Shown piece by piece: positions 14,450 through 25,595 of a DNA stretch of 41,756 bases. Every line of letters starts with the position of its first letter. Within the stretch, counting starts at the first letter, position 1. Origin of the DNA: an uncultured Colwellia sp. (lineage in GTDB: Bacteria > Pseudomonadota > Gammaproteobacteria > Enterobacterales > Alteromonadaceae); contig CAJXRC010000014.1 of NCBI GenBank assembly GCA_913058405.1, positions 1 to 41,756 of the forward strand. Direction: 5' to 3'. The translations under genes and the position numbers were made by a program. The notes under the pieces were generated by a model. It worked only from the letters and a program-made list of their open reading frames with translations. It ran no database searches and had not been told where the DNA came from.

Positions 14450-15277
14450 ATGGATCAATTAAGTCAAATTTTAGAAAATCTTTCTTTTAATGCTGATGTT
14501 TTTTTCAGCGGTAACTTGTGTGGTATTCAAAGTTTAGGCGGGGCTGATAGTAAAAAAGGACATCTGCATTTATTAAAATCGGGCATATTGACCATTGTTT
14601 GTGAAGAAGGGCATAAAGTTACCCTAGATAAGCCGTCGGTTATTTTTATGCCGGGCCCGAGTAAACATCAAGTTATTGCCAGTGAGTCGGATGATGCCGA
14701 GTTAGTTTGTGCTGATGTCGATTTTCATTCGGGCAGTGGCGCTGCCTTGGTAAATGCATTACCAAAATTTATTTGTTTGAACATTGATCAGCATGATCCT
14801 GTTGGAAGAACTGCACACTGGTTGTTTGAAGAAGCGTTTAACAAACAAGCTGGTCAACAGATGATCGTGAATAAGCTCGGTGATATTTTCTTGATACAAA
14901 TACTGCGACATGTCATTAAGGAAGGCATCGTTATTCAGGGCATGTTAGCGGGTATGGCGCATCCTCAATTATCAACATTAATGTCAGCATTGCATAAACG
15001 GCCGCAAGAACAGTGGACCGTTGAGTTAATGGCTGAAACAGCCTTAATGTCGCGAGCTAAGTTTGCCGCTTTATTTAAAGATACGATAGGGCAAGCCCCC
15101 AGTGACTATTTAACAGACCTACGTATTGCTATCGCGCAAGGTTTGTTGAAAAAAGATAAACCTGTTAGCTTTGTTGCTAATGAGGTGGGTTATGAACATG
15201 GCTCTGCGTTGGCTCGAGTCTTTAGGAAAAAAACGGGATTATCACCAAAAGAATGGTTAATGAAATTTAGGAAGTAA
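14450..15277 (+). CDS. AraC family regulator (cupin plus AraC HTH)
   Basis: A 275-residue regulator of the group with an N-terminal cupin domain (KGHLHLLKSGILTIVCEEGH, then LDKPSVIFMPGPSKH) and a C-terminal pair of helix-turn-helix motifs (ELMAETALMSRAKFAALFKD, then VSFVANEVGYEHGSALARVF, then KKTGLSPKEWL). ATG 14450 lies 11 nt after AAAGAG. It is divergent from the bufferin operon and shares a 202-bp gap holding direct repeats, so it is the likely regulator. Studied bufferin operons are under ECF sigma factors, so an AraC regulator would be a different control. The effector bound by the cupin is unknown; a His and a Cys in this domain could take a metal but this is speculation. Confidence 0.88.
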   Translation: MDQLSQILENLSFNADVFFSGNLCGIQSLGGADSKKGHLHLLKSGILTIVCEEGHKVTLDKPSVIFMPGPSKHQVIASESDDAELVCADVDFHSGSGAALVNALPKFICLNIDQHDPVGRTAHWLFEEAFNKQAGQQMIVNKLGDIFLIQILRHVIKEGIVIQGMLAGMAHPQLSTLMSALHKRPQEQWTVELMAETALMSRAKFAALFKDTIGQAPSDYLTDLRIAIAQGLLKKDKPVSFVANEVGYEHGSALARVFRKKTGLSPKEWLMKFRK

Positions 15278-15288
15278 TACGATTGGTA

Positions 15289-15335
15289 TATACCCAAGCT
15301 ACCTGAAATACGCATCTTCAATTGGTTTGGGTATA
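15289..15335. repeat. REP-like palindromic element, TATACCCAA ends
   Basis: 47 bp bounded by TATACCCAA and TTGGGTATA, between the convergent AraC and LysR genes. The internal GCATCTTCAAT matches the GCATCTTGAAT near the right end of the 264-bp element at 20631-20894, so the two appear to belong to one family, this being a minimal copy. Confidence 0.6.
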
Positions 15336-15358
15336 ACAGCAACACATAGCGTTGCTGT
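15336..15358. terminator. Hairpin between convergent araC and lysR genes
   Basis: ACAGCAAC (15336-15343) pairs with GTTGCTGT (15351-15358) across a 7-nt loop. It directly follows the REP-like element and lies 7 bp before the end of the LysR gene. No strong T-run is present. Confidence 0.45.
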
Positions 15359-15364
15359 GTAAAA

Positions 15365-16234
15365 CTACGACAAATGTTCAACCAAGTAATCTACTAGCAG
15401 TCTTATTTTGGGCGACAAGTGACGATTTTGCGGATAAATGGCCCATATGCCTTCATCTGGCGCGCGATAATTATCTAATAAGGTGACCAGTTCACCACTT
15501 TGCAAATGTTGTTTAACATAATAATCGGGTAGTTGTACTATGCCTAGCCCTTTCAGTGCAGCATCAGTCAAGCTATAACCGCTGTTGTATCGTAACCGTC
15601 CCGTAATGCGAACGCTCTTTTCCTTGTCAGACTCTCTAAAATGCCAATAATTATTTGTTCCCAATAAACAGCGATGCTTATTAAGTTCTGAAATTGAGTG
15701 AGGTATGCCATGTTTGTGCAAATAAAGTGGTGAGGCACAAACAAAGTTTGATCGTTCTCCTAATTTTTTTGCCATCATTGAAGAGTCACTTAAGTTGCCT
15801 AAACGAATAGCTAAATCATAACCATCTTCAACTAAATCAACTCTCTGATTACTCAAGTAAGCTGATACTTCAACATCGCTGTATTGTTTTAGGAAATTAT
15901 TCACCAGCGGTAATATCTGCTTTTCGCCATAGGTAACGGGAGCTGTCAGCTTAATTTTACCTTGAGGTTTCGATTGTAAATTTGTGATTGCCCGTTCAGC
16001 AGCGTCAAGCCCATCAAGTACACTGCGACAGTGTTGATAAAAAATGCGTCCCTCTTCAGTTAATGAGACCTTGCGTGTAGTGCGATAAAATAATTTGATA
16101 TTTAAGCGCTTTTCTAACGCACTTATTTGCCGGCTTACTTGGGCTGTCGATATTGCCATTTTTTTTGAAGCAAGCGTAAAACTCTCATTTTCAGCAACGT
16201 AAACAAACTCACTAATCCCTTCCCATTGCATCAT
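15365..16234 (-). CDS. LysR family transcriptional regulator, divergent from frmA
   Basis: A 289-residue LysR protein. The start is normal: WEGISEFVYVAENESFTLAS, then KKMAISTAQVSRQISALEKR, then LFYRTTRKVSLTEEG. The effector domain shows LTAPVTYGEKQILPLVNNFL and DLAIRLGNLSDSSMMAKKLG. It is divergent from frmA with a 153-bp gap. In many gammaproteobacteria a LysR gene sits beside adhC/frmA and activates it in response to formaldehyde, in contrast to the FrmR repressor of E. coli. That role is likely here from position alone. About 150 bp of AT-rich DNA between the two genes should hold its binding sites; I see no convincing promoter in it. Confidence 0.92.
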   Translation of the reverse strand: MMQWEGISEFVYVAENESFTLASKKMAISTAQVSRQISALEKRLNIKLFYRTTRKVSLTEEGRIFYQHCRSVLDGLDAAERAITNLQSKPQGKIKLTAPVTYGEKQILPLVNNFLKQYSDVEVSAYLSNQRVDLVEDGYDLAIRLGNLSDSSMMAKKLGERSNFVCASPLYLHKHGIPHSISELNKHRCLLGTNNYWHFRESDKEKSVRITGRLRYNSGYSLTDAALKGLGIVQLPDYYVKQHLQSGELVTLLDNYRAPDEGIWAIYPQNRHLSPKIRLLVDYLVEHLS

Positions 16235-16369
16235 TGTTACCTATATGTAAAAGTAATTTACCAAAGCGCTATATTATCATTGTTTCAGAAATAGATATAA
16301 TGTTGCTTACAGAGAAAAATACGATTTGCCAAAGTAACGCTATAATTGAGCATTACCTTGGCCTTATAA

Positions 16370-17518
<1,149 letters not shown>

Positions 17519-17626
17519 GCATTAGCCACTTTGATAAATAATAGCTCGCCATCTCGGTAAGTAACAGTTTTCCGTTACCCCTTTTCTAGCAATAAGCAGA
17601 GTGGGGTAGCGTCTTGAGGTTTTACT

Positions 17627-18478
17627 ATGACAATTAACCATGTAATTGAAAACGTAAGTGTAAATAAAAGTTTTGGTGGATGGCATAAGCAATATAGCCA
17701 TCAATCCACCACGTTAAATTGTACGATGAAATTTGCAATTTACTTACCACCTAAGGTATCAGACGGGGAAAAAGTACCGGTATTGTATTGGCTTTCTGGC
17801 TTAACGTGCACCGATGAAAACTTTATGCAAAAATCGGGCGTTCAGCGTATGGCTGCAGAGCTTGGCATTGCCATTGTTGCGCCAGATACCAGCCCACGTG
17901 GAGAGCAGGTAGCTAATGATGAAGGTTATGATTTAGGGCAGGGCGCAGGCTTTTATGTTAATGCAACTCAAGCACCTTGGAATCGTCATTACCAGATGTA
18001 TGATTATGTGGTGAATGAACTACCGCAGCTAATTGAATCCATGTTTCCTGTCTCAGATAAACGAGCAATTTCCGGGCATTCTATGGGAGGACATGGCGCA
18101 CTGACTATTGGCATGTTAAATCCAAAGCGTTATAGCTCAATGTCTGCGTTTAGTCCTATCTGCAATCCGATAAACGCTCCTTGGGGCAAAAAAGCTTTCA
18201 CTACTTACTTGGGTAAAGATAAAGCCACTTGGCTTAATCACGATGCAAGTGAGTTGATGCGACAAGCAACACAGTTTATTCCGGCTAAAGTTGACCAGGG
18301 TGGCGCGGATGATTTTCTTGCTGAGCAGTTACAACCTGAGACGTTAGAAGCCGCAGCTAAAGCCAGTGGTTATCCTTTGACCTTGTGTATTCGTGAAGGT
18401 TATGACCACAGTTACTATTTTATTTCATCATTTATTGAAGATCATCTGCGCTTTCATGCAGAACACCTCAATAAGTAG
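17627..18478 (+). CDS. fghA: S-formylglutathione hydrolase
   Basis: A 283-residue esterase D-type hydrolase that turns S-formylglutathione into formate and glutathione, the second step after FrmA. The nucleophile elbow is [10 protein letters not shown] with Ser152. The early motif [20 protein letters not shown] is the signature of this family, and the C-terminal [17 protein letters not shown] carries the catalytic His. It starts 108 bp after frmA on the same strand, so one transcript is likely. The gene is followed by a clear stem-loop. Also named frmB or yeiG in E. coli. Confidence 0.96.
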   Translation: MTINHVIENVSVNKSFGGWHKQYSHQSTTLNCTMKFAIYLPPKVSDGEKVPVLYWLSGLTCTDENFMQKSGVQRMAAELGIAIVAPDTSPRGEQVANDEGYDLGQGAGFYVNATQAPWNRHYQMYDYVVNELPQLIESMFPVSDKRAISGHSMGGHGALTIGMLNPKRYSSMSAFSPICNPINAPWGKKAFTTYLGKDKATWLNHDASELMRQATQFIPAKVDQGGADDFLAEQLQPETLEAAAKASGYPLTLCIREGYDHSYYFISSFIEDHLRFHAEHLNK

Positions 18479-18497
18479 TTACTCTGCGAATATCGTA

Positions 18498-18537
18498 AAA
18501 TAGTGCCTTTATTGCTCAATTATTGAAGGCACTATTT
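18498..18537 (+). terminator. Terminator after S-formylglutathione hydrolase
   Basis: AAATAGTGCCTT (18498-18509) and its exact complement at 18526-18537 form a 12-bp stem with a 16-nt loop. It starts 20 bp after the stop codon and the 3' arm ends in TTTATT. Confidence 0.75.
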
Positions 18538-18544
18538 ATTCACT

Positions 18545-18578
18545 TTGAATCATGATGAGACCACTCATCATGATTCAA
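18545..18578. repeat. 15-bp perfect inverted repeat with 4-nt loop
   Basis: TTGAATCATGATGAG (18545-18559) and its exact complement (18564-18578) with loop ACCA. It follows the terminator by 8 bp. With no T-run it may be a second terminator or a protein-binding palindrome. The remaining 200 bp to the diguanylate cyclase gene is AT-rich with nothing else I can identify. Confidence 0.55.
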
Positions 18579-18782
18579 GCATAAACTTGAATGTTAAATT
18601 ATTGCTGTAAAATGTGTAATTTATTTTCTTCAAAGCTATAGACTTTAGTCTAATTTACTCTGTCTTACGCTTTTTTTGTCTATAAAAACAACAAGATTAT
18701 GACTTTTACGCTTGTTACTCACAAATGATGACGTTAAAATAGTTAACAATATCATAACAAATCAAGAGTATAGGAATGCAGT

Positions 18783-19784
18783 ATGTCCTTTGAAGATGAG
18801 TATCAAGTAACGTCTGAATTTAGTGAGCGTACCCATGACTTCCTCTCTAGTCATTTAATTTCTCCCACCCCAGTAAATTATTCAGTAATTTATCTCTATA
18901 TCAGCAATGAAAATGAAATGTTATCTGCTGCTATAAATAAAAAACTGAAACAGGACGAATTAATCACTGCAGATTTCATGGCTGATTTATTTGAACGTTA
19001 TGTATCTCTTACAGAGCAAATTGAAAATACGGTATTAGCCCCTTTTGAAAAAACCTTAAGTAAGACACTAGAACAGATTACTAAACAGGTAAGTAATGAA
19101 GAGAAAGCGGCAATTAATTTAGAAAAGTTAGATAAAATTTTAGCTAAGACTAAAACTAATACTTCAATGGACAATATTGTTAGTTATCTTTTTAATACGA
19201 TAAATAGTACTAAAGCTCAACATGAAGAATTGTCTGAAAAGTTGACCACGACTCAACAAGAGATTAGTCAATTAAAAGACAAACTAGCTTCATCAAGACA
19301 AGAAGCCTTAGTTGACTCTTTAACCGGTTTATTAAATCGTCGTGGTTGTGATGAAAAGTTACAAAACTTATCTCACGCCGATACGCATTCCTCTTTAGCC
19401 ATTGATATTGATCACTTTAAAAAGGTTAACGACACCTTTGGCCACTTTATTGGTGACAAAGTTATTCAGCGTATTGCAAAAACTATTCAAAGCCATATTG
19501 GTGAGCAAGATCTCGCGGTACGTTTTGGTGGTGAAGAGTTTGTGGTTGTAATGGCGCACACTCCTCTTGCTGAGGCAAAAAATATTGCAGAGAAAATACG
19601 TATCGCGATCTCTAAAATGAGATTAAAGCAAAGAGATACTAATACCTTTTTACCGCCAATCTCTGTGTCTATTGGTATTGCTCAAAATGATAATATTTCA
19701 GAGTGGACCACCTTATTTGAACAAGCAGATACTGCACTTTATCAAGCTAAAAACTCTGGGCGAAACTGCTGTATTTGTGCGTAG
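18783..19784 (+). CDS. Diguanylate cyclase (GGDEF domain)
   Basis: A 333-residue cytosolic protein. Residues 1 to about 170 are helical with coiled-coil stretches (LTTTQQEISQLKDKLASSRQ) and no membrane segment. The C-terminal GGDEF domain begins at DSLTGLLNRRGCDEKL, with DIDHFKKVNDTFGHFIGDKV and the active site RFGGEEF (GGEEF at residues 249-253), so it should make cyclic di-GMP from two GTP. The usual inhibitory site R-x-x-D, five residues before GGEEF, reads GEQD, so Arg is missing and product inhibition through this site is unlikely. The input signal is not recognisable. It appears to be a single-gene unit. Confidence 0.93.
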   Translation: MSFEDEYQVTSEFSERTHDFLSSHLISPTPVNYSVIYLYISNENEMLSAAINKKLKQDELITADFMADLFERYVSLTEQIENTVLAPFEKTLSKTLEQITKQVSNEEKAAINLEKLDKILAKTKTNTSMDNIVSYLFNTINSTKAQHEELSEKLTTTQQEISQLKDKLASSRQEALVDSLTGLLNRRGCDEKLQNLSHADTHSSLAIDIDHFKKVNDTFGHFIGDKVIQRIAKTIQSHIGEQDLAVRFGGEEFVVVMAHTPLAEAKNIAEKIRIAISKMRLKQRDTNTFLPPISVSIGIAQNDNISEWTTLFEQADTALYQAKNSGRNCCICA

Positions 19785-19931
19785 TAAAAAATCACCTTAT
19801 TGATTTTACTTATTTACGACAAACATGAGAACAAAAAGGGTGCACTTTTTTCATAGCCAAGGATCAACATTGGCTTAAAATTACGTGCTGATCTCCCTGT
19901 AGTGATTCCTCAGTATTAATAAGCAAACTGT

Positions 19932-20576
19932 TTATAGGTGGCCCACCTTAACCAATATAATCGTTTCCTGTTCTACATACGGAAAGTGCTCGCTCAGGTG
20001 AGGGCTACGAATCCAAGAACCTTCTGGATAGCGACCATGCTCATCTATAAATTCGCCACTCATGACAAATATTTCTTCACCACCAAAATGCTTATGAGGC
20101 TGAAATCGCTCACCTTTAGGCCATTTAACAAGTGCGGTTGATTCTCCTTCAAAGCTATGCAACGGCATAACCATTAAATTACCCATGCCTGCTGACCAGC
20201 TTTTCGTAGCGGTATCGATGACAACATGTTCATTATCACCTAATTGAAATTGGTGAAGTTTTACTAATAATATACAGCCATCCTTACTAAAAGGTGCATG
20301 ACGAAATCCTTCAGGGTTTCGAAAGTAGCTGCCTGCATGATAATCGCCAGTGTGATCAGAAAAGGTGCCTGAGAGTACAAGGATCTCTTCGCCCAGCGGA
20401 TGGTCATGTTCAGTAAAGCTAGCGCCGGGATCAAATTTTACTAAGCTCGTTGCATGACCTCTTTCTGCATCTTCTCTTGCTAAAGGTTTACGCCAAACAC
20501 CAGCTTTAGGGCTTGCTACCCAAGGTTGTTCCTGGGTATTAATAAATACTTGTTCATCGAAGTTCATATTGAGCAT
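19932..20576 (-). CDS. Double-cupin protein (ChrR-like cupin)
   Basis: A 214-residue protein of two cupin barrels. The first has GASFTEHDHPLGEEILVLSG and the second GERFQPHKHFGGEEIFVMSG; each carries the H-x-H...E metal pattern and is followed by a second half (GSYFRNPEGFRHAPFS and GSWIRSPHLSEHFPYV) with the last His. The layout is like the ChrR cupin fold of anti-sigma factors, but the zinc-binding anti-sigma domain is absent, so this is a stand-alone cupin, perhaps a dioxygenase or a metal-dependent sensor. AAGGA precedes ATG 20576. No sigma-factor gene adjoins it. Upstream lies a 264-bp repeat element. Confidence 0.8.
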   Translation of the reverse strand: MLNMNFDEQVFINTQEQPWVASPKAGVWRKPLAREDAERGHATSLVKFDPGASFTEHDHPLGEEILVLSGTFSDHTGDYHAGSYFRNPEGFRHAPFSKDGCILLVKLHQFQLGDNEHVVIDTATKSWSAGMGNLMVMPLHSFEGESTALVKWPKGERFQPHKHFGGEEIFVMSGEFIDEHGRYPEGSWIRSPHLSEHFPYVEQETIILVKVGHL

Positions 20577-20630
20577 TGTTTTTCCTTTAACGTTTGTAAT
20601 TTTAAGAGGAAGACTTCATAACTGTGGGTA

Positions 20631-20894
20631 TATACCCGTTACCAATTAAAGTGCAGAATTTCAGCGGGAATTAAAAACACTCTACGCAAGGAAAATAATT
20701 TAAGCATAGCTATTCTATGGTTTGATTATTTAACGCGGTATAAAGTGATTTTAAACCCATCAAAGAAGCGCTTGATCAACATCACTTCATCGTTGCTGTG
20801 ACTTATAATGGAACAACCATTATTTAATCACCGCGCCTTGAATTGAAATTGCTCAAGCACTCTGAAACCTGCATCTTGAATGATAACGGGTATA
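20631..20894. mobile_element. 264-bp MITE-like element, TATACCCGTTA ends
   Basis: The ends are imperfect inverted repeats of about 33 bp: the left begins TATACCCGTTACCAATT and the right, read inward, begins TATACCCGTTATCATTC; both continue to a shared ATGCAG or GTGCAG and a TTTCAG. There is no coding sequence inside. A small internal hairpin ATAATGG-CCATTAT lies at 20806-20823. The element fills most of the gap between the cupin gene and the divergent MFS gene. It looks like a non-autonomous transposable repeat related to the 47-bp element at 15289-15335. Confidence 0.65.
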
Positions 20895-21004
20895 GTGCTT
20901 AACACCTTGTTTTCATTGTGGGGATTTTGTTGTGCTTCTTGCCGTGGTAAACTACTCGCAATTTTTTCCGATTTCTTCATTTATTTTTAGGTTTTATCAA
21001 CGTT

Positions 21005-22369
21005 ATGAGTGTTTCAGGTTTAAACCGTATTGAGAAAAAAGCTGCCTTTTCCTTAGCCAGTGTCTTTGGCGTGCGCATGTTAGGCTTGTTCATGATCTTA
21101 CCCGTATTTGCCATTTATGGTGAACAGCTAACGGGCTATAGTCCAATTTGGTTAGGGTTAGCTATTGGTGCATACGGCTTAACACAAGCTTTATTGCAAA
21201 TACCTATGGGTATTCTTTCGGATAAATATGGTCGAAAACCTGTCATTCTTGCTGGTTTAGTCGTTTTTCTTATTGGTAGCATTGTCGCGGCAATGTCCGA
21301 CACTATTTATGGTGTTGTGCTTGGTCGAGCAATTCAAGGCATGGGCGCTATCGCTAGTGCAATTCTTGCCTTAGCTGCCGATCTAAGTCGAGAAGAACAA
21401 CGACCTAAAGTCATGGCAACCATTGGCATGTTCATCGGTTTGTCATTTACTTTTGCGATGATTTTAGGACCAATAGTTGCTGATGCTTTTGGTTTAAGTG
21501 GCTTATTTTGGTTTACCGGCATATTGACTATTTTTGCCATGGCGATGATTCAATTTATGGTGCCAAACTCAGTGAACAAAGCACCGCGTGGCGATAATGT
21601 TGCCTTGCCCGAGCAAATTACACGTTTGATTCGCCATCCACAATTATCCCGTTTAAATTGGGGCGTTTTCATTCTACATATGACACTGACGGCTTGTTTC
21701 ATTACTTTGCCGAAACAGTTTGTCGCCAGTGGCTTATCCCTTGAAGATCATTGGCAAATTTATTTACCTACTTTATTAGGTTCTTTCTTTTTAATGGTGC
21801 CATTTATGATTTTTGCCATTAAGAAACAGAAAGAAAAACCCATGTTCAGTGCCGCTATTACACTATTGGCCATCGCTTTATTCTTACTTTGGTTATTACC
21901 GAGTGGTTTTTGGAGCTTGGTACTGTCAGTTGTACTCTTTTTCACTGCATTTAATTATTTAGAGGCAACCATGCCATCAATCTTATCGCGAATAGCGCCT
22001 GCTGGCGTGAAAGGTAGTGCTATGGGAATCTATTCGAGTAGTCAGTTTTTAGGTGCTTTTGTTGGTGGTATTTTGGGTGGTTATATAGCGAGTCAATATG
22101 GCGAACAAACTATCTTTTTAGTGATGACAATAGTAACGGTTATTTGGTTGGGATTAAGCTTTGGTATGCAGTCATTGAAAAAATCAAAAAGCTTTAGTTT
22201 TGCCACCAATATTACCTGTGAAGATCAAGCTGATAAAATGGCAGAACAATTAATCAATATGCCGGGTGTTATCGAAGCAACGCTAGTACATACCGAGGCA
22301 GTCGCTTATCTAAAGGTAGATGTTAAAACGGCAGATTTACTCGCCATTAAAGCGTTACTACAAGGTTAG
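21005..22369 (+). CDS. yajR: MFS transporter, YajR-like, with C-terminal YAM domain
   Basis: A 454-residue major facilitator with 12 predicted helices. Motif A is visible between helices 2 and 3 as GILSDKYGRKPVILAG, and helix 5 carries GPIVADAFGLSGLFW. After helix 12 a soluble tail of about 65 residues (CEDQADKMAEQLINMPGVIE, VAYLKVDVKTADLLAIKALL) has the beta-alpha-beta look of the ferredoxin-like YAM domain that defines YajR. The natural substrate of YajR is not established; a drug-proton antiporter fold is known from the E. coli structure. It is oriented away from the cupin gene. The start at 21005 gives the expected length. Confidence 0.88.
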   Translation: MSVSGLNRIEKKAAFSLASVFGVRMLGLFMILPVFAIYGEQLTGYSPIWLGLAIGAYGLTQALLQIPMGILSDKYGRKPVILAGLVVFLIGSIVAAMSDTIYGVVLGRAIQGMGAIASAILALAADLSREEQRPKVMATIGMFIGLSFTFAMILGPIVADAFGLSGLFWFTGILTIFAMAMIQFMVPNSVNKAPRGDNVALPEQITRLIRHPQLSRLNWGVFILHMTLTACFITLPKQFVASGLSLEDHWQIYLPTLLGSFFLMVPFMIFAIKKQKEKPMFSAAITLLAIALFLLWLLPSGFWSLVLSVVLFFTAFNYLEATMPSILSRIAPAGVKGSAMGIYSSSQFLGAFVGGILGGYIASQYGEQTIFLVMTIVTVIWLGLSFGMQSLKKSKSFSFATNITCEDQADKMAEQLINMPGVIEATLVHTEAVAYLKVDVKTADLLAIKALLQG

Positions 22370-22458
22370 GTTACTGAAATCATCTTTAGTTGAAGGTGTT
22401 CTCGATACCTAAGTTTTATACGGTTATCATCGAGCATCTCTCAGCAATATATTAAAAG

Positions 22459-22496
22459 CCCGCTAAACTAAAGTTTATCTTAAGCAATTTAGCGGG
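22459..22496 (+). promoter_or_regulatory. Hairpin over the ribosome-binding site of the dodecin gene
   Basis: CCCGCTAAA (22459-22467) pairs exactly with TTTAGCGGG (22488-22496) across 20 nt. The 3' arm overlaps the only purine-rich stretch (GCGGGA) before the dodecin ATG at 22503, so the folded RNA would hide the ribosome site. It could also simply be the terminator of the MFS gene, though it lacks a T-run. Confidence 0.5.
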
Positions 22497-22502
22497 ACTA
22501 TT

Positions 22503-22718
22503 ATGTCTGAACATCACACTTACAAAAAAATTGAAATGGTTGGCTCATCTAAAAATAGTATTGAAGATGCTATTGAGAATGCCTTGGCAGAGTGTAAAAA
22601 ATCAATTAATAATATGGATTGGTTTGAGGTCATCGAAACTCGAGGTCATATAGTTAATGGCGCTGTCGGCCATTACCAGGTTACCTTGAAAATAGGCTTT
22701 AAAATTGAATCAAGTTAA
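22503..22718 (+). CDS. Dodecin flavin-storage protein
   Basis: A 71-residue dodecin, about the usual size. It begins YKKIEMVGSSKNSIEDAIEN, has the flavin-stacking Trp in NNMDWFEVIETRGHI, and ends VGHYQVTLKIGFKIE. Dodecins form hollow 12-subunit spheres that bind FMN, riboflavin or CoA and buffer free flavin in the cytosol. The gene stands alone between the YajR-like gene and the convergent GreA/B-like gene. A stem-loop covers its ribosome-binding site. Confidence 0.92.
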   Translation: MSEHHTYKKIEMVGSSKNSIEDAIENALAECKKSINNMDWFEVIETRGHIVNGAVGHYQVTLKIGFKIESS

Positions 22719-22763
22719 CTTGGTATAGCTAAACTCAGTTTGAGTAACAAATGCATTTTTAGT

Positions 22764-23249
22764 TTATTTCAGTGTCATAACATAATCTTCTAGTTTATTG
22801 CTGCCGAGCATGACTTCTATGTCATCGTCTAGCTGTTTGCCTATCAATGCTATTCCCATCGGTGATTGCGGTGTTATCACCGTGATATTTTGTTGAGCAA
22901 TTTGACAGCGAAATCCTCCAGCAGCAGGTCCTATAAAAAACCAATGATTAGCGTCTGAATCAGCGGATAATTGTACTAGAGCGGCTAAAGCGATATAGCT
23001 ATCATTATTAAACTCAAGTAGCTCAAGCGCTTTATAGGCATCGATAGCGTGCTGGAACTCAATCACTCGCTTAGACTGTCCTTCAGCCAAGTAGCTCGCC
23101 TCTATTGCTAGGGTGTCATATTGTGTTTCAGCAACACTTTGATCATCAACCGCAGCGGCATGTGCTTCATTTGCAGCATCAATAGCTTGTTGAAGTTGTT
23201 TCGAGAGTGCAGTGACAACAAGGTCAACTAACTGTTTTTTATTAGGCAT
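22764..23249 (-). CDS. GreA/GreB-like elongation factor protein
   Basis: A 161-residue protein with an N-terminal helical part (VVTALSKQLQQAIDAANEAH, YDTLAIEASYLAEGQSKRVI) resembling the coiled coil of GreA/GreB and a C-terminal FKBP-like domain (YIALAALVQLSADSDANHWF, FIGPAAGG, and ITPQSPMGIALIGKQLDDDI). The last motif matches the conserved end of GreA (SP-x-G-x-AL-x-GK). The acidic tip pair that drives transcript cleavage in GreA/GreB is not clear in the coiled coil, so it may act like Rnk or other Gre-fold proteins that bind the RNA polymerase secondary channel without cleavage. It converges with dodecin and is divergent from fadH. Confidence 0.78.
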   Translation of the reverse strand: MPNKKQLVDLVVTALSKQLQQAIDAANEAHAAAVDDQSVAETQYDTLAIEASYLAEGQSKRVIEFQHAIDAYKALELLEFNNDSYIALAALVQLSADSDANHWFFIGPAAGGFRCQIAQQNITVITPQSPMGIALIGKQLDDDIEVMLGSNKLEDYVMTLK

Positions 23250-23415
23250 AAAGTTTTATTCTATTGTAATGGTAATTCTTACTAGTAAGCAGAGATAGTT
23301 ACTTCGTTGGGCGTAGTGTTAAATGAAATACTAACGCGGCGATTTTATCATAACTTGTGTTTTTGTCTAAATGTCAGTAAATTAATGACACTATAACAAC
23401 TGGTACGACCAATAG

Positions 23416-25470
<2,055 letters not shown>

Positions 25471-25595
25471 GCCTATTTGGGTGAAATCAACACTTTAATG
25501 CGAAGATAGCTGTAGTTAACCGAAGAAAAACTCTATATTTCTTCGGTTTATTATTGATATACTGTCGTGAATTAATTTTTTTTAGATAGAGCAAA

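Noticed and set aside
19932-20576. ChrR anti-sigma factor
   Set aside because: Cupin folds fit, but the N-terminal zinc-binding anti-sigma domain and a neighbouring ECF sigma gene are missing.
23375-23400. TGTCA-TGACA imperfect dyad before fadH as a fatty-acid regulator operator
   Set aside because: Only the 5-bp ends match well and it does not resemble a FadR or PsrA site that I know; too weak to list.
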